Made by a program: the position numbers and the translations under genes | The notes under the pieces: generated by a model | The model's database searches: none | What the model saw: the letters and a program-made list of their open reading frames with translations, nothing else | Told to the model about the DNA's origin: nothing | Origin: Seiridium cupressi | Lineage: Eukaryota; Ascomycota; Sordariomycetes; Amphisphaeriales; Sporocadaceae | Assembly: GCA_036674765.1 (NCBI GenBank) | Contig: JARVKI010000007.1 | Coordinates: 310,001-374,000 of the forward strand | DNA length: 64,000 bases | Reading direction: 5' to 3' | Part shown: in pieces, positions 38,499 to 52,100 of the stretch | Position numbering within the stretch: position 1 is the first letter of the stretch | Layout: each line of letters starts with the position of its first letter

Positions 38499-39825
38499 GT
38501 TTCCTAACAATGTTGAAGCTGGAAGAGGGACCGAAGCTCGTGGTGGGCGGGCTGAAAGTCGAGATTGAGGGAAAACAATCTCGCGGTCAAGGATGGGCAG
38601 AGCTCCGGAAGATCAGGCGCAATCCAGGAAACCAGAGACGGGCCAGTAATCCGGAGAAAGAGCGAGGTGGCGGCGAAAAGACGGGCGAGGCTGGGCGGGC
38701 GCGATGTTGGGCGGGACAGAAACAGTCGCGGGCGGGCAAGATGTGGTCGGGCAGAGTATATGGATTGGGGACGCAGACAGAGGCGGCGGGGAAGAAACAC
38801 GACAGTCCAAGATGGTGCAGCAGTTGATGGAAGGCGGTTCAGGCCAGGCCGTAGGCAGATGGAAAATAGGACAGGAAACTCGGTCTCGAGTTGCAAGCCA
38901 CAAACTGTGTGCAGTTGCCCGGGTTCAAAGCTGCGGAGAAGGCAGAGTTTTGGTGTGAACCTTCAGTCACAATGCAGACGAGATGAAGGGACTGAAGCGA
39001 AAGCGGGCTGGTTGGCGGGCTTCAGAAGCTGTTGGAGCTCTCGACTGCCACTGGCCCGGAAAAGGTAGCTAACTACATTAGTTAGCGCCGTCTGGGGTCG
39101 GCGCGCTCGGACCCGATACATGATGCAGCCACATTTGCAGTCCCACTGCCAGGTAGGAGGGAGGAAAGCACCTGTGACCAGTCACCAGCAAGCAGCATCA
39201 CAAAATACGTCGCATCCACTCAACCGGGAGTAGAAGCACGTGGGCTGGGCGCCGCTGGCACTGCGCACAGGAATGTGTGCAGTCGTCTATCTCGATCATC
39301 TGGACTAGGTAGTCAGTCAGCGCAGAACACAGTGGCAACCCTTCCCGCTAGAAGCCGCATCGAGACAAACAACCGAGAAGCACCATGTTCGCGACCGTGA
39401 ATCTTAGCTGGAGCCAGGTACGGACCAGCACGTGGAAGGTACGGGATGGTAGCAGATAGCAACAGACCTCATAAGCCAACAGGCTGTCACTCGCCGTGGA
39501 CGTACTTGAATTAATTACCAACGATTCTATCAGTTTATTAAGTCCTTCGTCCTGCACTCAAGGGCCTCTATATACAAGCCATTTTGTCATTTCCTGGCTC
39601 TCGGTCCTGTCATTACTGTGAGCTTCTTTGCTCATCTAATTCACTGGCTCTTGCCGTCCTTTCCCTGTCAGGCAAACCATTTCTGGTTGCGCACCATATA
39701 TGCTCCGCACCAACGCGACCGACAGGTACCGCGAAAAGCAGCGGCATGCCTCCAACAAACACCGTGGGCGCATGATGCTCGTCTATGGTCATGGAACGAA
39801 ATTTCACCGGTCTGCTTCTCTTCCT
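38499..39825. other. Intergenic, 1.3 kb
   Basis: Promoter of the SR protein and 3' end of HMG-CoA synthase. The long frames at 38504-39068 are purine/pyrimidine-biased and overlap each other; not believed. An inverted repeat lies at 39068-39086. Confidence 0.45.
39068..39086. repeat. Inverted repeat GCTAACTA-CAT-TAGTTAGC
   Basis: Eight-base arms around CAT. Contains the 12-mer CTAACTACATTA also found in the palindrome of the pex14/trm8 promoter. Confidence 0.45.
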
Positions 39826-41509
39826 CTATTCCTTGATCGCGTAGAATCGCTTAAACATGTCGTCTACCTTCTCGAGGTAGTATGTGCCGGGGGCAATGGT
39901 GGAGACATCACCCTTGGGGATGAAGTCCTTCTGGAGGTGGGCTTGGTGGCGCAGCTCACAGAACTAGACAGATGTGTTAGCAGAGTCATCTGAAAAACAT
40001 ACATGGCCGGAGTCGGCAACTTACAGCCTCGTAGTTCTCGGGGGTGAGCTCCCGGCGGGCAGCCAACCTGTTGGGAATATCCAAGACCTTGGAAATTTCT
40101 TCAGTGCTACCGTTGATGCGCAGCGACAAGAAAGACGAGGCCAAGCCGGAACCGTAACTGAAGAGGCCAATGCGCTTGCCCTGCAGGGTCGCGCTGTCGA
40201 CATGGGAGACCAGAGAGGCCAGTCCACCCCAGAGACTGGCGCAGTACATGTTTCCAATATTGGTGGAGACCTGGATAGCAGGCTGCACACGCTCGGCGAA
40301 GCGCTTCTTGGTCAGTGTCATGAATGTCTTCTCGACAACCTTGTCGGTGAGGGACTTCTCGTAAGGCATGTCTCGCACTTCAGCGGGAACGTCGACAAAG
40401 GCAGCGTTCTCCGGGTCGGCGAGGTAGTCGTGGTACAGAAGGCGGGCATACGCCTTCTGGACGACTTTACAGGTGGGTGAGTGGAAGGCGAGGTAGTCAA
40501 ACCGGTCGAGGGGAGTCTTGGTCGAGCCAGCGGCAGCACCGTTGCCATTGGCGTGGCCGTTGCCGGCAGCCTTGGACAGGACAGCCTCGCGCTTGTTGTA
40601 TGCCCGGTAGGCGGCGTCCAGGGCCTTGGTGTAGCAGTTAACCGAGTAGTGGCCATCGACGTAGGGATACTCGCTCGTCAAATCGGGCTTGTAAAAGTCG
40701 TAGACGTGCTCCATGTAGGTGCCTCGCAGGCCGGGCTCAACGACAATGGAAGCATTGGGTCCCACTAGCAGGGCGATGCAGCCAGCGCCACCGGTAGGTC
40801 TGGCATTACCCTTGGCATAGAGAGCAATATCGCCGGCCACTACAATGGCGTCTCTGCCATCCCAGCCTGACGACTCAATCCAGTTGACGGTGTTGAACAT
40901 GGCGTTGGTGCCACCGTAGCAGGCATTGACGGTATCCACACCCTCGATATTGGTGTTCTCGCCAAACAGCTGCATCAACACGGACTTGACCGACTTGGAC
41001 TTGTCGAGGATGGTCTCGGTGCCGACCTCGAGGCGACCAATGCTATTGACGTCGATGTTGTAGTTCTTGATCAGCTTGGAGACGGCGGTCAGGGCGAACG
41101 AGTAGATGTCTGCGGAAAGAGGTCGCGTGTTAGTCGGCGGTCCATGACAGAGCAGCGGTCAAGGCTCGGCGCTGGGGATCTTTGGCTGTTACACACCCTC
41201 TCGGTCGTCGCAAAAGGTCATCTTGGTCTGACCAAGTCCAATTGTGTACTTGCCGGCACTGATGCCGTCGTGCTTCTCGAGCTCGGTTTGTTGGACATAC
41301 TGCATGGCGGGGCAAAAAAGCGTCAGTCCAAGGGTCCAGTGCGATATTCGGAGAAGGAGGGGCAACGAAACCCGCAGCAAGCAACACCAGGCTCGAAAAA
41401 GCAAGGGGTCAGGGACTCGTGCTTCTAGAGAGCAGCGGGCGACACTCACCTGGCTAGGGGAATAGAGTTCAATGGCCTTGATGCCAATGTTCTGTGGGCG
41501 GGCGGCCAT
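39826..41509 (-). CDS. erg13: Hydroxymethylglutaryl-CoA synthase
   Basis: Four exons: 41509-41450, 41299-41197, 41109-40025, 39963-39826; 461 residues, the normal size. Condenses acetyl-CoA with acetoacetyl-CoA to HMG-CoA, the second step of the mevalonate pathway to sterols and isoprenoids. Family landmarks: start [36 protein letters not shown] with the catalytic Glu; [13 protein letters not shown] with the acyl-accepting Cys; [16 protein letters not shown] with the catalytic His; [13 protein letters not shown] near the end. All catalytic residues are present. The last exon ends in KRFYAIKE. Confidence 0.97.
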
Positions 41510-43679
41510 GATTTCTGACTTTTTTTTTTTTCCCCTTGTATCTTTCTTTCAGACGATGGGGGAGCGGGAGGGGTTGAGAGAGTGTCGAGGTTGGCGAGGA
41601 AGGTCGTTTCCAACAAATTTTTGGTCTAAGGGGGGCAAGAATTGTGTTAGAGGCCGGGTCCGTCAAGGAGTATTTGAACCAAGTTCACCGCCAATTACAC
41701 TCGGCGGTTACTGCTGCACCCAGGCCTGGTCTTGCAAGAAGCCCAGTGCCCAACATGCGCTTGTAGACCTCTCACATGTATGGGTTTTGGTGGGGATCAG
41801 CAGAGCGAGGAGGGAGGGGTCGTTCCTCAAATGCCAGACGTGAACTTGAACCCTGTCTCCTAATGTTGCTCACGAACAAGTGCAAGGTGTAACTCACAGG
41901 ATGCTTGGAATGGTTTTATGGTATGTTACGGCCTTTGCACACGTCTAGCACGCGTAGAGGGACGAGGAATAGGAGGCGGGAGTCAAGATGTATATGTAGG
42001 TGCGAGGGGCAATGGTGGGTTGAGTAGAGGACGACGTCCTAGAAATCAGATCGGTATTATTATGTAAATACAACCGCCCACGTTCTCCTGGCCGACCGTG
42101 GACGAGCAGCCTGCAGCGAAATAGCGAACCCTGCCCACATGCATGTATGTACACGTTGGCCCCGTAGCGGGCCTTTCCCTAATCGAGTGGCTAACCATCG
42201 ACGAGAAACAATTGGAACAGTTTTCCCACATCCCGCCTGGTCGGCCGCCCGCTAACTAGGATCTGGGACCAGTACAAGATGGGTGCCAGGGTACTGATCT
42301 CTTGAGCACCCTTGACCGGCTTGGGCTTATCGCGCCATCACCGCATTTATTGGACTCCACCACAGAGGAACCATGATACACGGGCATGGGACAGGGACAG
42401 AACCCCAATGTCGAGACCCGTCACCTTATGGCCGATACAGGAATCCAACTACCTGCCCCAAGTACCTTGTTTGTACACGAACTAGCCTCCGTACCTGCGC
42501 CGATGACGAGCACCCCAAGTAGCATGGAACTACAGTACGACTTTCGGGTGTGCCTTGCACGAGTGCGAAGGCTTCGTGGCAAGCGAAGAAAAAAGCCAGT
42601 ACCTGCCTGAGTCGTATTTTCTGTTGAGCTTCACACCGCGCTCGTCAAATTGCCAAAATCAAATCTTAGTGTCACCTGGGCTATCGATAACCATGGTTAG
42701 CTGGGCGCTTCTCACCGACCGATTGGTTGATGCATGAACCCTCCAACACCCGGCCTTCTCGGCTAGTTCCTAAAACAGATTTCCGAACAACGGCTGACGA
42801 TATGGTGGGAAACGATGGTTTTGCGGTCAGATTCAAATATACCGGTCGTCTCGAAGTCCCGAAACTGGTCGTGAGCCCATCTACACGCCCAGAGCGGTGG
42901 GCTTTGGTCGACCATAAAAGCAAAAATTGTCTCGTCCCAACTAGCTCGATCCGGACATTGCCAAACTCGGGCCTTTGCTGCCAAGTCTTTTGCCCCCAGT
43001 CGGCCGCAAGTTATTGACTGACTAGGTACCACACTCATATTCGGCAACGTGCCCCTACATATGGGTCGTATATTAGGGCTGAAGTAAATCATGTCGAGGC
43101 CATCCAAAATGAGGAACAAATAGATTCCTTCGGAAGTTGTCTACAGGGTAATATTACACACAGGTCCAGCGATTCATAGCAAGCGATGGCATATGACAGT
43201 TCGGGCGGGACATTGCCAAGGTATCCAATGAACGAAATGCACCCCCGTTCCCACAATGGTATTTCTCCTCTACTAATTTGGTGTATCCTGGAACAACATC
43301 TCCTTTGAATGGGTGAGGTTGAGCCACGATGAGGTGCATCCATATCAACTGATTTTCCTGCAGTGTGACGCTGAAGGCAGGTAGTATACCGAACGTTGGT
43401 CTTATCATGATGATATCCACCCAGTCAAATAACGGGTTTGTCCCCCGAGTGTTCCGTACAATGACTGCCTGGTGAGGCTGTGCTCCACGATCAGAATTGA
43501 ATGCCAGAACTCCAGACTGCCGGTGCCATTCGACGCGGTTACAGGTGACGCTTATGCAAGGTACCAGACAAGGATATCAGCACTGCCTCCTTCACAAAGC
43601 TGATATGCTACCAAATGTCTGGGTAATGATATAGCTAGATCAGCTTAGGCATCAGGCAACCATCATTGACGCTGTTTCG
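41510..43679. other. Intergenic, 2.2 kb
   Basis: HMG-CoA synthase promoter, including a T-run at 41520-41532, and 3' flank of dihydroorotase. Frames up to 123 codons lack similarity to known proteins. No repeat pair or RNA gene seen. Confidence 0.45.
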
Positions 43680-44935
43680 TCACTGCCATTCTACGCTCCA
43701 CGTAGATTCCCCTTGCCTAAACGGCACAACCTCGACTCCTGGACCCTTGATCGATGACACGACCACCTCATCCCCCCTTTTCAACACAATGTTCTTGCTA
43801 CTCTTCTCAATACCATAGAACTTTCGTCCCCACTCGCCCAAAAAGCCAGCAAGGAAGGCATCCGTGATCTGCTCGTCCTTGATATCACCCCTCTCCACAG
43901 CCTCCTCGAGGGCATTCATCACATATTGGACGGCATAAGGTTGCGTAAAGACACCGGCAGCTGCCTTGCCATTCTTCTTGGCCGATATATCGTGGGGCGC
44001 AGAGTCCGTGCCCAGGAAGAACTTACCATCGCTCTCCACGGCAGCCTCTAGGAGACCCCTGCGGTCGGCTGGCGTCTTTGCCACTGGCTTGCAGAAGCAG
44101 AACGCATTGCCCGCCCAGTCATCAACTAATAATGACAGGTGGTGTGCTGTGATGGTGCCGACAACAGTGTCACCACATGAGCGTACGGCTTTGACGGCAT
44201 CGGCAGTCGTGCAATGCTCTATAAAATATTGGCGTTAGTAATGAACCCAGACCATTATTTATATAAGATCTGAGGCATTGCCGCAGGCGTCCAGTTCTGG
44301 AACTCATAGGCTCTGCTCGGGAAACAGGCCAAATGTACGAAGGAACCCCATAAAATTACATACCGAGGACGATTCGTAATTTAGGAAAGCGCCGGTGCAG
44401 ATCCTGAAGTGTAGGCAAGAAGCTTGCCTCGGCGTTCATGACCGTGATGTCCTTGCGATCACTGGGCACTTCACCGTGTAGGTTGAGGACGAGGCCTTCC
44501 TCCTCCATAGCCTTGAAAACGGGGAAGAAGGGCTCGTATGATATCACACCAGACGAGGAGTTTGTAGTCACTCCTGCTGGGTAGGACTAAAATCAACTAT
44601 CAGACCTGAATCGTGGCAAGTGAGAGAGCCAGAGTGAAAACCACCTTGATCCCTGCAATACCGGCCTTTTTGGCATCACGAACAACTTCTGGTGTGATGC
44701 TCTCGTGCAAGTACAAGGTCATCAGATAAGTAATGCTCGAGTCGATTTTCTGTAGGCGATCCTTATAGGCGAGGGCTGCAGAGACTGTAGTCACGGGTGG
44801 CACCAAGTTCGGCATCACGTATACCACTTCAACACCTCCTTGGCGAATGGTGGGGGTGACAGCCTCTGACATCGCGCCATCTCGCAAGTGGACATGAAAG
44901 TCGGCCGCTGCGGGCAATATGTAGGAGTTCTTCAT
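43680..44935 (-). CDS. ura4: Dihydroorotase (class II type)
   Basis: Three exons: 44935-44645, 44586-44364, 44218-43680; 350 residues. Cyclises carbamoyl aspartate to dihydroorotate, the third step of pyrimidine synthesis. The start ATG gives KNSYILPAAADFHVHLRDG: HVH is the first metal pair. The carboxylated-lysine segment GIK-SYPAG is formed across intron 1; further ligands are in LHGEV, EHCTT and TAHHL, and GTDSAPH holds the catalytic Asp. Upstream codons are open but lack an ATG. It is a separate enzyme, as is usual in fungi, not part of the CAD-type fusion. Transcribed divergently from rad4. Confidence 0.95.
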
Positions 44936-45737
44936 ACTTATGAAAGCAAGCGGAGGCTGTCCTGGTCTGGAACGAGTGAGGACGATCGGTTGCTGCTGAT
45001 ATCTTTTGGCTGGCAATTATGAGGAGTCAAGTATAAAATTTTGGTGCGGGCTCGGAACTTTTGCTGCTCAAGGAAGCTAACTAACACAATCAGCGCCCGA
45101 CATGGCCAAGCCCAACACTGGGATAAAATCGACTATACTGCGTGAACGAGCAAGCAAAGCATCACAATCGGAATCTGTTATCTGCGGCGCTTTTTCTAGT
45201 ATATGATACTTCCTTGCACCACTCCCGTCTACGACTGGTAAGTTTCTTGTAAATGATTGAGTTTGACAAGTCCCATTGGAATCCACTGCTTGGTATGGTG
45301 CAAGCCAGTGCAACTCTTGAGATTGCTCACCTCAGACCCATGAAATGAGCAAGAAAAAAAGCCAAAACAAGTCTTATTCATCATCGATGGCGGTCTTGGA
45401 CCTAGACGAATATATCAGTTGTACTTGCCATGAGGGCGACGCCTGGGCAATTAATGTAAGCAGCATCACGTGAACTCGCGAAGCTAGTTCCCAGCAGGCA
45501 GCGGGCGTCCAAGCGTGTCGACCCCTCCGCGCGAGGCAGCTCTCGCCTATCGGTTCATGATGGTAGCGACCGAGTGCCTGGCCGTCCTATTCCATTCTTC
45601 CTCGCTCCGACCAGCCTCGAAAGTAGAGTTCATGTCATGTGCAGTCCCGTGACTTGCGCATCTCGGATCATGATGCACTGATGCGACGGCCTCACTCGAC
45701 AACCGTGTCCAAATGAACTCTATGACATCACCGCATC
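44936..45737. promoter_or_regulatory. Divergent promoter ura4/rad4
   Basis: About 0.8 kb between two start codons. No coding sequence or strong repeat recognised. Confidence 0.45.
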
Positions 45738-48247
45738 ATGGCTGGCAGAAAGCGAGTAGCAACTGGTAGGAGGCCAGCCGCGGGCACGTCAAGACAGACC
45801 CGCAATGCGCCGCCAGATATATACCAGCAGATGCTTGTCGATGCAACTGCCAACATCGACTCGGTTGAGCCGCCACGAAAGCGCCGACGTCCTGGCCAGA
45901 AGGTAGCCGCCGCCCAACCGCCCAATCCGAAAAGTACAGCCACCCAAAGTCAAGTCAAGGAGGCCGAAGACGACGATGACGACGTGCAATTCGAGGATGT
46001 TGGGATACCTACCCCAACCGTTCAGACCATATATCGAGACTCGGACGAAGAGGACGAAGACAGCGAAAGCGAGGAGGAACAGCTTCAGTTCGAAGACGTT
46101 GACTTTTCTTTCCCCGAACTTGACTCGAATGCGGAGAACGACGCCGAAGAAAAACCCAACGAGATACAATTGGATTTGTCTTCGCGCCAAACCGAGTCTA
46201 CGAAAAGAGTTTTGGATAGAAGGAAGCCGATCAATAAATCAGAGAAAGATCGCCGAATCGACATCCACAAAACCCACCTGCTTTGCTTGATGTCTCATAT
46301 TGCTCGGAGGAATCAGTGGTGCAATGACCCGGAAGTCCAGCGCACCCTGCGTCGGTCGATGTTGACCAAGGAACTGAGAAAATACCTGAATCCGGGGATG
46401 GAACTGACACAATTTGGGCAAACAAATTCAATCAAGACGGGGCTTGAGAAGCTTCAGACAATCTTCAGAACCAAGTTTGATATTACTGAAAGGGGTATAC
46501 ATCGCGCCCTGTGGGCTGATAAAGAGGAGCATCTGAAAGAGGTAAGAGTTCGTTCACTAGGCCCATGTGTACGCCTTTGACCGCTCTATAGTATCGTATC
46601 CCCGAGGATGCCGAGTCGCCGATGGAAAAGTCCGACTTTCGTGAAACTGCGAAGTCGCTTAAGGGATCCCGGGATGTCGGCGCTCAGCTATACTGTGCTT
46701 TGCTCCGAGCCGCTGGTGTGAACGCCCGTCTTGTCTGCTCCCTTCAACCCCTGACCTTCGCATCCGGAGGCCCGTCAATGACGAAGCCACCAAGAAAACA
46801 GAAGCTGTCTCTAGAGGAGCAGTATGCAAGGCGACCCAAATATGATTCGACCTTCGATAGTCCAGCCTTGCATACGGCCTCTCCCATTCGTCGGCGGCTA
46901 GGCCATCCTAACGCGACTGCTTTTAACGTTCCCTCCATATCCGCCCCAGTGGCTTCCGTTCAACCTCCTGAACCGGTAAGAAAGATTCGGGAGTGCCCCT
47001 TTCCTGTATACTGGGTCGAAATTCTTGATGTTGGACACCAGAAATGGCAGCCAGTGGATCCTCTTGTGACTCAGTCGTTCTGGAAGCCCAAGGTGTTTGA
47101 GCCACCCGCTAGCGAGCGCGAGAATTGCATGACTTACGTCGTCGGCTTTGAGGCCGACGGCACGGCGAAAGATGTCACAAAGCGGTATGCGAAAGCGTAC
47201 AATGCCAAGACCCGGAAGATGCGCATTGAAAGTGTTGCTGCCAACGGCGAGAGGTGGTGGAGGAAGGCTTTGAAGACATACAGCCGTGGTTACGAAACAG
47301 ACGTGGATCAGATTGAAGACAGCGAATTAACTGCAGCAGAGGCCAGAGAGCCCATGCCGCGCAATGTGGCCGACTTCAAAGACCACCCTGTATATGCACT
47401 TGAGCGGCATCTGCGACGAAATGAAGTGTTAATTACTGGGGCAACAGCTGCGGGAACTATTGGTGTGGGTAGTAAAGGCCCCCTAGAACGGATTTACCGC
47501 CGCAAAGATGTTCGCATCGCACGCACAAAAGAGAAGTGGTATCGAATGGGCCGGGAAGTCCTTGGGAACGAGACACCCATCAAGTATTTGCCAAAACCTG
47601 TCAAGAAGCGCTCGAGGCTCTTTGGGAGCGACGACGATGAAGATGGCAATGACGAGGATGCAGCAGGAACGCCCATCTTCACTATAGAACAAACAATTGT
47701 CTACAAGCCACCTCCGATTGTCGATGGTGTAATACCCAAGAACCGGTTTGGCAATCTAGACATTTATGTACCGAGTATGGTCCCCGAGGGTGGCGTCTAT
47801 ATCGCGGACGAGTTAGGTGCACACGCAGCTTATACATTGGGCATCGACTATGCGCCTGCATTGACGGGGTTCCACTTCAAGGGCAAGAAAGGCACAGCAG
47901 TCCTACACGGAGTCGTGGTGGCCGCTGAGAATGAGAACGCTGTTTGGGACGTCATCGAAGGGCTCAAGGATCAGGTGGCCGAGATGGAAAGGGATAGGAG
48001 ATCACGAGAGGTCCTGAGGACATGGAAGAGATTTATGATGAACCTCAGAATCCGCCAAAGAATCTGGGCCAATGTAGATGAGGACCAGGACGACGAGACA
48101 CGGGAAGAGGAGGCTATGGATATCAGCCAAGAGGAACTAGCCGCTCTCGAGAATAGTGAAGACGACAAGCGGAGTAGTAGTGACGAAGAGCTTGCTGGAG
48201 GCTTTGTCATTGATGACGATGCTGACTATGGTGCTGGAGGGTTTTAA
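45738..48247 (+). CDS. rad4: DNA damage recognition protein Rad4/XPC
   Basis: Two exons: 45738-46541 and 46592-48247; 819 residues. Recognises helix-distorting damage with Rad23 at the start of global nucleotide excision repair. The N-terminal 180 residues are basic then acidic (runs of D and E). The transglutaminase-like domain covers about 190-470, with the conserved GSRDVGAQLYCALLRAAGVNARLV. Beta-hairpin domain 1 starts near MPRNVADFKDHPVYALERHL, BHD2 contains GVGSKGPLERIYRRKDV, and BHD3 has NRFGNLDIYVPSMVPEGGVYI with ALTGFHFKGKKGTAVLHGVVV. The tail is acidic and ends GAGGF. Complete by all these landmarks. Confidence 0.95.
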
Positions 48248-49101
48248 GAAATCCCCGAGTGCTTATTAATAAGTTATTCAACGTTAACTACATATAGTAG
48301 TCAATTCAACAGAGACATTTATTCAATGAAAATGATTATCCACAAGAACCATTACGCAAACTCGATTTTCAAGAGCTTTTTACTGTGCAATAGAGCTATT
48401 TTTACCTCTAAATCAGGGCATGAACCACAATCCTCCTCTACTTGGATCAGAGCGGTTGTCTCAGTTCTATATTGGATCCATACCGGCAAACTGCTGCAAC
48501 AGGTGGAGTATGGTATAGGTTGTTTCCATTCAGAAGAGTTGCCACCGACACATGATCACAAAACGCAACTGAAAGGTTCAATCGCCGATTCTGTATTTTT
48601 ACCTCTGTGTGGGGGACTTCTGATCCCAGATTCGCCCAAACACAGTGATAGTTCCGATAAAATATTGAACCACTATTGAGATGTTATGTGGAATTGTGAT
48701 ATACTATCAACCACGTGTAACACAGGGCAGCCAGAAAAAGGTACCCGGTAACACAAGGACTATACAATCAACCTATAAAGTACTTACAATTATGACACTA
48801 AGGATCAGCGTTTCCTTCTTCTAGCATTAGACGAATTATTAGGAGATGGCGCTTCATTTTATGAATAGAAATACTTGATTAAGAACTGTCTTTATAGTGA
48901 ATAAGCTAATATATTCACTAACACTGAAAACACTTTATCTCAATGAATATGTCTTGCTGGAACTGTCATTGCGGTATTGATGATTGTAATTATATTCATA
49001 TGATAATATATGGTACCATAGCCAGACACGAACGCCTTTATATGCAAGTTACTCTGTGGGTATCCCAATCTTATGATCTGGACCTTTGCCTCGCTTCATC
49101 T
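48248..49101. other. AT-rich convergent intergenic region rad4/ABC transporter
   Basis: Clearly more AT-rich than its surroundings, mainly 48700-49080. The 117-codon frame at 48326-48679 is not recognised. Might hold remnants of an old insertion, but no terminal repeat is visible. Confidence 0.4.
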
Positions 49102-52100
49102 TTACCGGCGCTTCCACCAACTCTTCTTGATCTTCTCCTCGTAGTTCTCCTCCTTGACGTTATGCTGCCCTACAATTGTGAGGAATACCTGATCAAGGGT
49201 GGTTGGTGTGACACTGTAATGCTCGATACCCAGAGACTCTTTTTGCTGTTCTACTTGTACTATCAGTTGACCGATGGCACTTCGCTGCTGCTGCTGTTCT
49301 GTCTTGTCGGTCTGCTCCGGGTGGGCACCTGGCTGCTTCTCCCCTTGGTTGACGTCACTGGCAGGCACCGAGAACCGCATCTGGCCATGATAGGTCTTGT
49401 CCTCGACCCGTGCATTTGGGAATGCCCGGATGACCCATTGTCGTATACGTTCCATCTCCTCGTCGGTGGAATGAGGTGCACTCCTGCTTACGAGGTGGAC
49501 GTGTAACGCATCGCCGAACCGCTGCCGTAGGTTGTCCGTAGTGCCCATAGCTAGCATGCGTTTCGCAAGTATACCAGCTCGATTTGCTAAGGCGTCGGCT
49601 TCTTCCATGCTGTGGGTAGTCAGTAGAATCGACCTACCGGGCACGATGGCACCAAGCGTGTGCCACATGATTCGCTTCGCTGCTGCATCCAGGCCGGACG
49701 ATGGCTCATCTAAAAGGACGACAGACGGGTTGCCCATCAATGCGATGCCAAGTGAAAGTTTCCGCTTATTGCCACCAGACAGGGCATGTGCCATCCTCGT
49801 CGAAAACGCTTCGAGGCCCACAGCGCGGAGGACAGCGCGAACATTGTGATCCACGTCTGATATGCCCCTGATACTTGCGTAGAAGCGCAAGTGTTCCTCG
49901 ACTGTCATCGAATCGATGGCATCGAACTGAGGACAAACGCCTAGGTGCCCTCGAGCTGCAGCCCGATGCCGGCTAACTGAAACATTCTCCACAAATACAT
50001 TACCACCATTACGGCTCGGCTGAATATCGCCACGAATAAGAGATATCGTAGTCGACTTTCCTGCGCCATTGGGCCCGAGAAGCGCAAACACTTCGCCATG
50101 CCGCACGCCAAAGGTAGCATTGTCGACTGCAGTATTCTTTCCAAAGGACTTCGTGAGGTGCATGACACGAAGTCCATCAGAATCTTGAGGAGTGCTCGTG
50201 ACTCTTGTCAATTCGTTGGCTACTTCATCGTCTGAGATGGTCTGATCTGCCTGCAAGTCTACTGATTTTCGAGTGAAGCGGCGTAAAACGTTCAACCCAG
50301 CTCCGCTGTCGTACCAAAGCAGTATGCCGAAGAGAATGAGGGATTGGAGGATGAGGTATAGAATCGGGCCACCATAGAATGCGATTGCAGCCGGGTTTGG
50401 TGCCGAAGCCGTTCCGTCACAGGCAGTGGAGAACAAATTGAGGCCGATGAATAGAGCTCGAACCACTGAGCCGATTGGTACGAAGGCCGAGACAATAAAA
50501 TGGACCAAGAGGATGTCTTGATCTATCTTGTTGACCGGTGCGTACGTGACGACGCAAAGATAGGCAATCAGGTACACCAGAAATCCGACCGCCTGTCCAG
50601 CCGCAGCAAAGGCGTATGAAGACAATTGTGTTTTGCAAAAAAGCGAAATGACATAAGCCATCAGGGTGGCCGCGATGCCATAGAGCATGAAGACGAGGAA
50701 TATGTAGCCAACGTGATACCAAACATCTGACAGAGTGGCGTACAAGATTGTGACGATAGCAGTAGAGGCGAGAACGATTGCGAAATCAAAGGTGATGTAC
50801 GCGGTCCACAGAGGAAGAGACCGTACGCCATTGGAGTATTGTAGACCACGAACCTGTCGACGCCGCTCAACGTTTGGGTATAACCCAAAAAAAGCAGGAT
50901 AGGCCGAAAGCGCTAACCCGATGTATATGAGCAACTGAAGAGAATTCCCCGTGTTTGGTACCCAAGGGGTGTCAAAAGCACTGTAAGTCGTAGCAATGCT
51001 AGTGTTTGAGAGCATGATATTCATGGCGTTCTGCCCAAACACCGATGTATACACATCAAGGGCGTTCGCTCTATAGGCAAGCGTTGGCAGACTGTTCGCA
51101 TCCCCTAGCCACCAGCCAGCTGGCGTAACAGTCTTTCTGTTTTGAACAATAAAGTTGTTAAAATCACCTAGAGAGTCGAGCAAGGTGATATTACTAAGGA
51201 GCGCGGCCGCTCCACTCCCGGGAGCGTTTGGACTACCCGCAGAGTCGCCAAGTGAGGTTTGATATACCGGGAGGAAAAGGCGTAAGAGTGTGCTCATGTT
51301 GAACTGTGACGATGGTCCAGCTGCAAGAAAGGCATCGGTGATCAAATCGTTGAATGTAGATGTTGATCCACCGGAATTCTGCTCGGTTGGGGTACATGAT
51401 GGTTGCGTTTGGCCCTTTATGAACAAACTAGTCAAGCCTGCAGTGACGATCGGAATAATGAAGGCGGCGATGTAGGGGAACCAGTTTTTCTTGAAGATCG
51501 TACACCGTTTCAGGAACATGACCAGAATCTGCCTTCCAAACCCGATTCTGTGGCCAGAGAGGAGTGCCAACTCTTCCTTGCTAGAGCCGTCGACTGGCAA
51601 AACGGCTTCTGAACTAATGTTCTTGTCATTCGAGGTGCCACCGGAAACAAGGCCTCGATCACGATTTACCAGGGACTCTCCTTGAACTTCTTCAGCAACC
51701 TCGAGAAATACGTCCTCTATCGTGGGCCCCGAGTATTTGTAGTCGTGGATACCATTCCTTTCGAGAGCGCGTATCACTTCGGCAGCTGCAGCAGATGTTG
51801 TAGCAATGTAGCTGATGACGTCGAATGATACTTTGCGGACAGCCCCTTCGACTTCAGGAGCCTCTTTGATATGCCGAGCATTGAATACATGGATCCTATA
51901 ACCTGCTCCCAGTCGGTCTTTGAGCTCCACGGAAGAGCCGTAGGCACGGAGTGTACCTTTCGACAGAATCGCAATTTGATCGGCGAGAAGATCGGCCTCG
52001 TCCAGAAAGTGTGTGGTCAAGATGATTGTCCGTTTCCCCCTTTCGGCCAGAAGAATATCCCAAACTTTTCTACGCGATAGCGGATCGATGCCGGAAGAGA

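Noticed and set aside
38192..39068. Long plus-strand frames of 211 and 167 codons
   Set aside because: Antisense to SR protein exons at the left and purine-biased intergenic sequence at the right; no family likeness.
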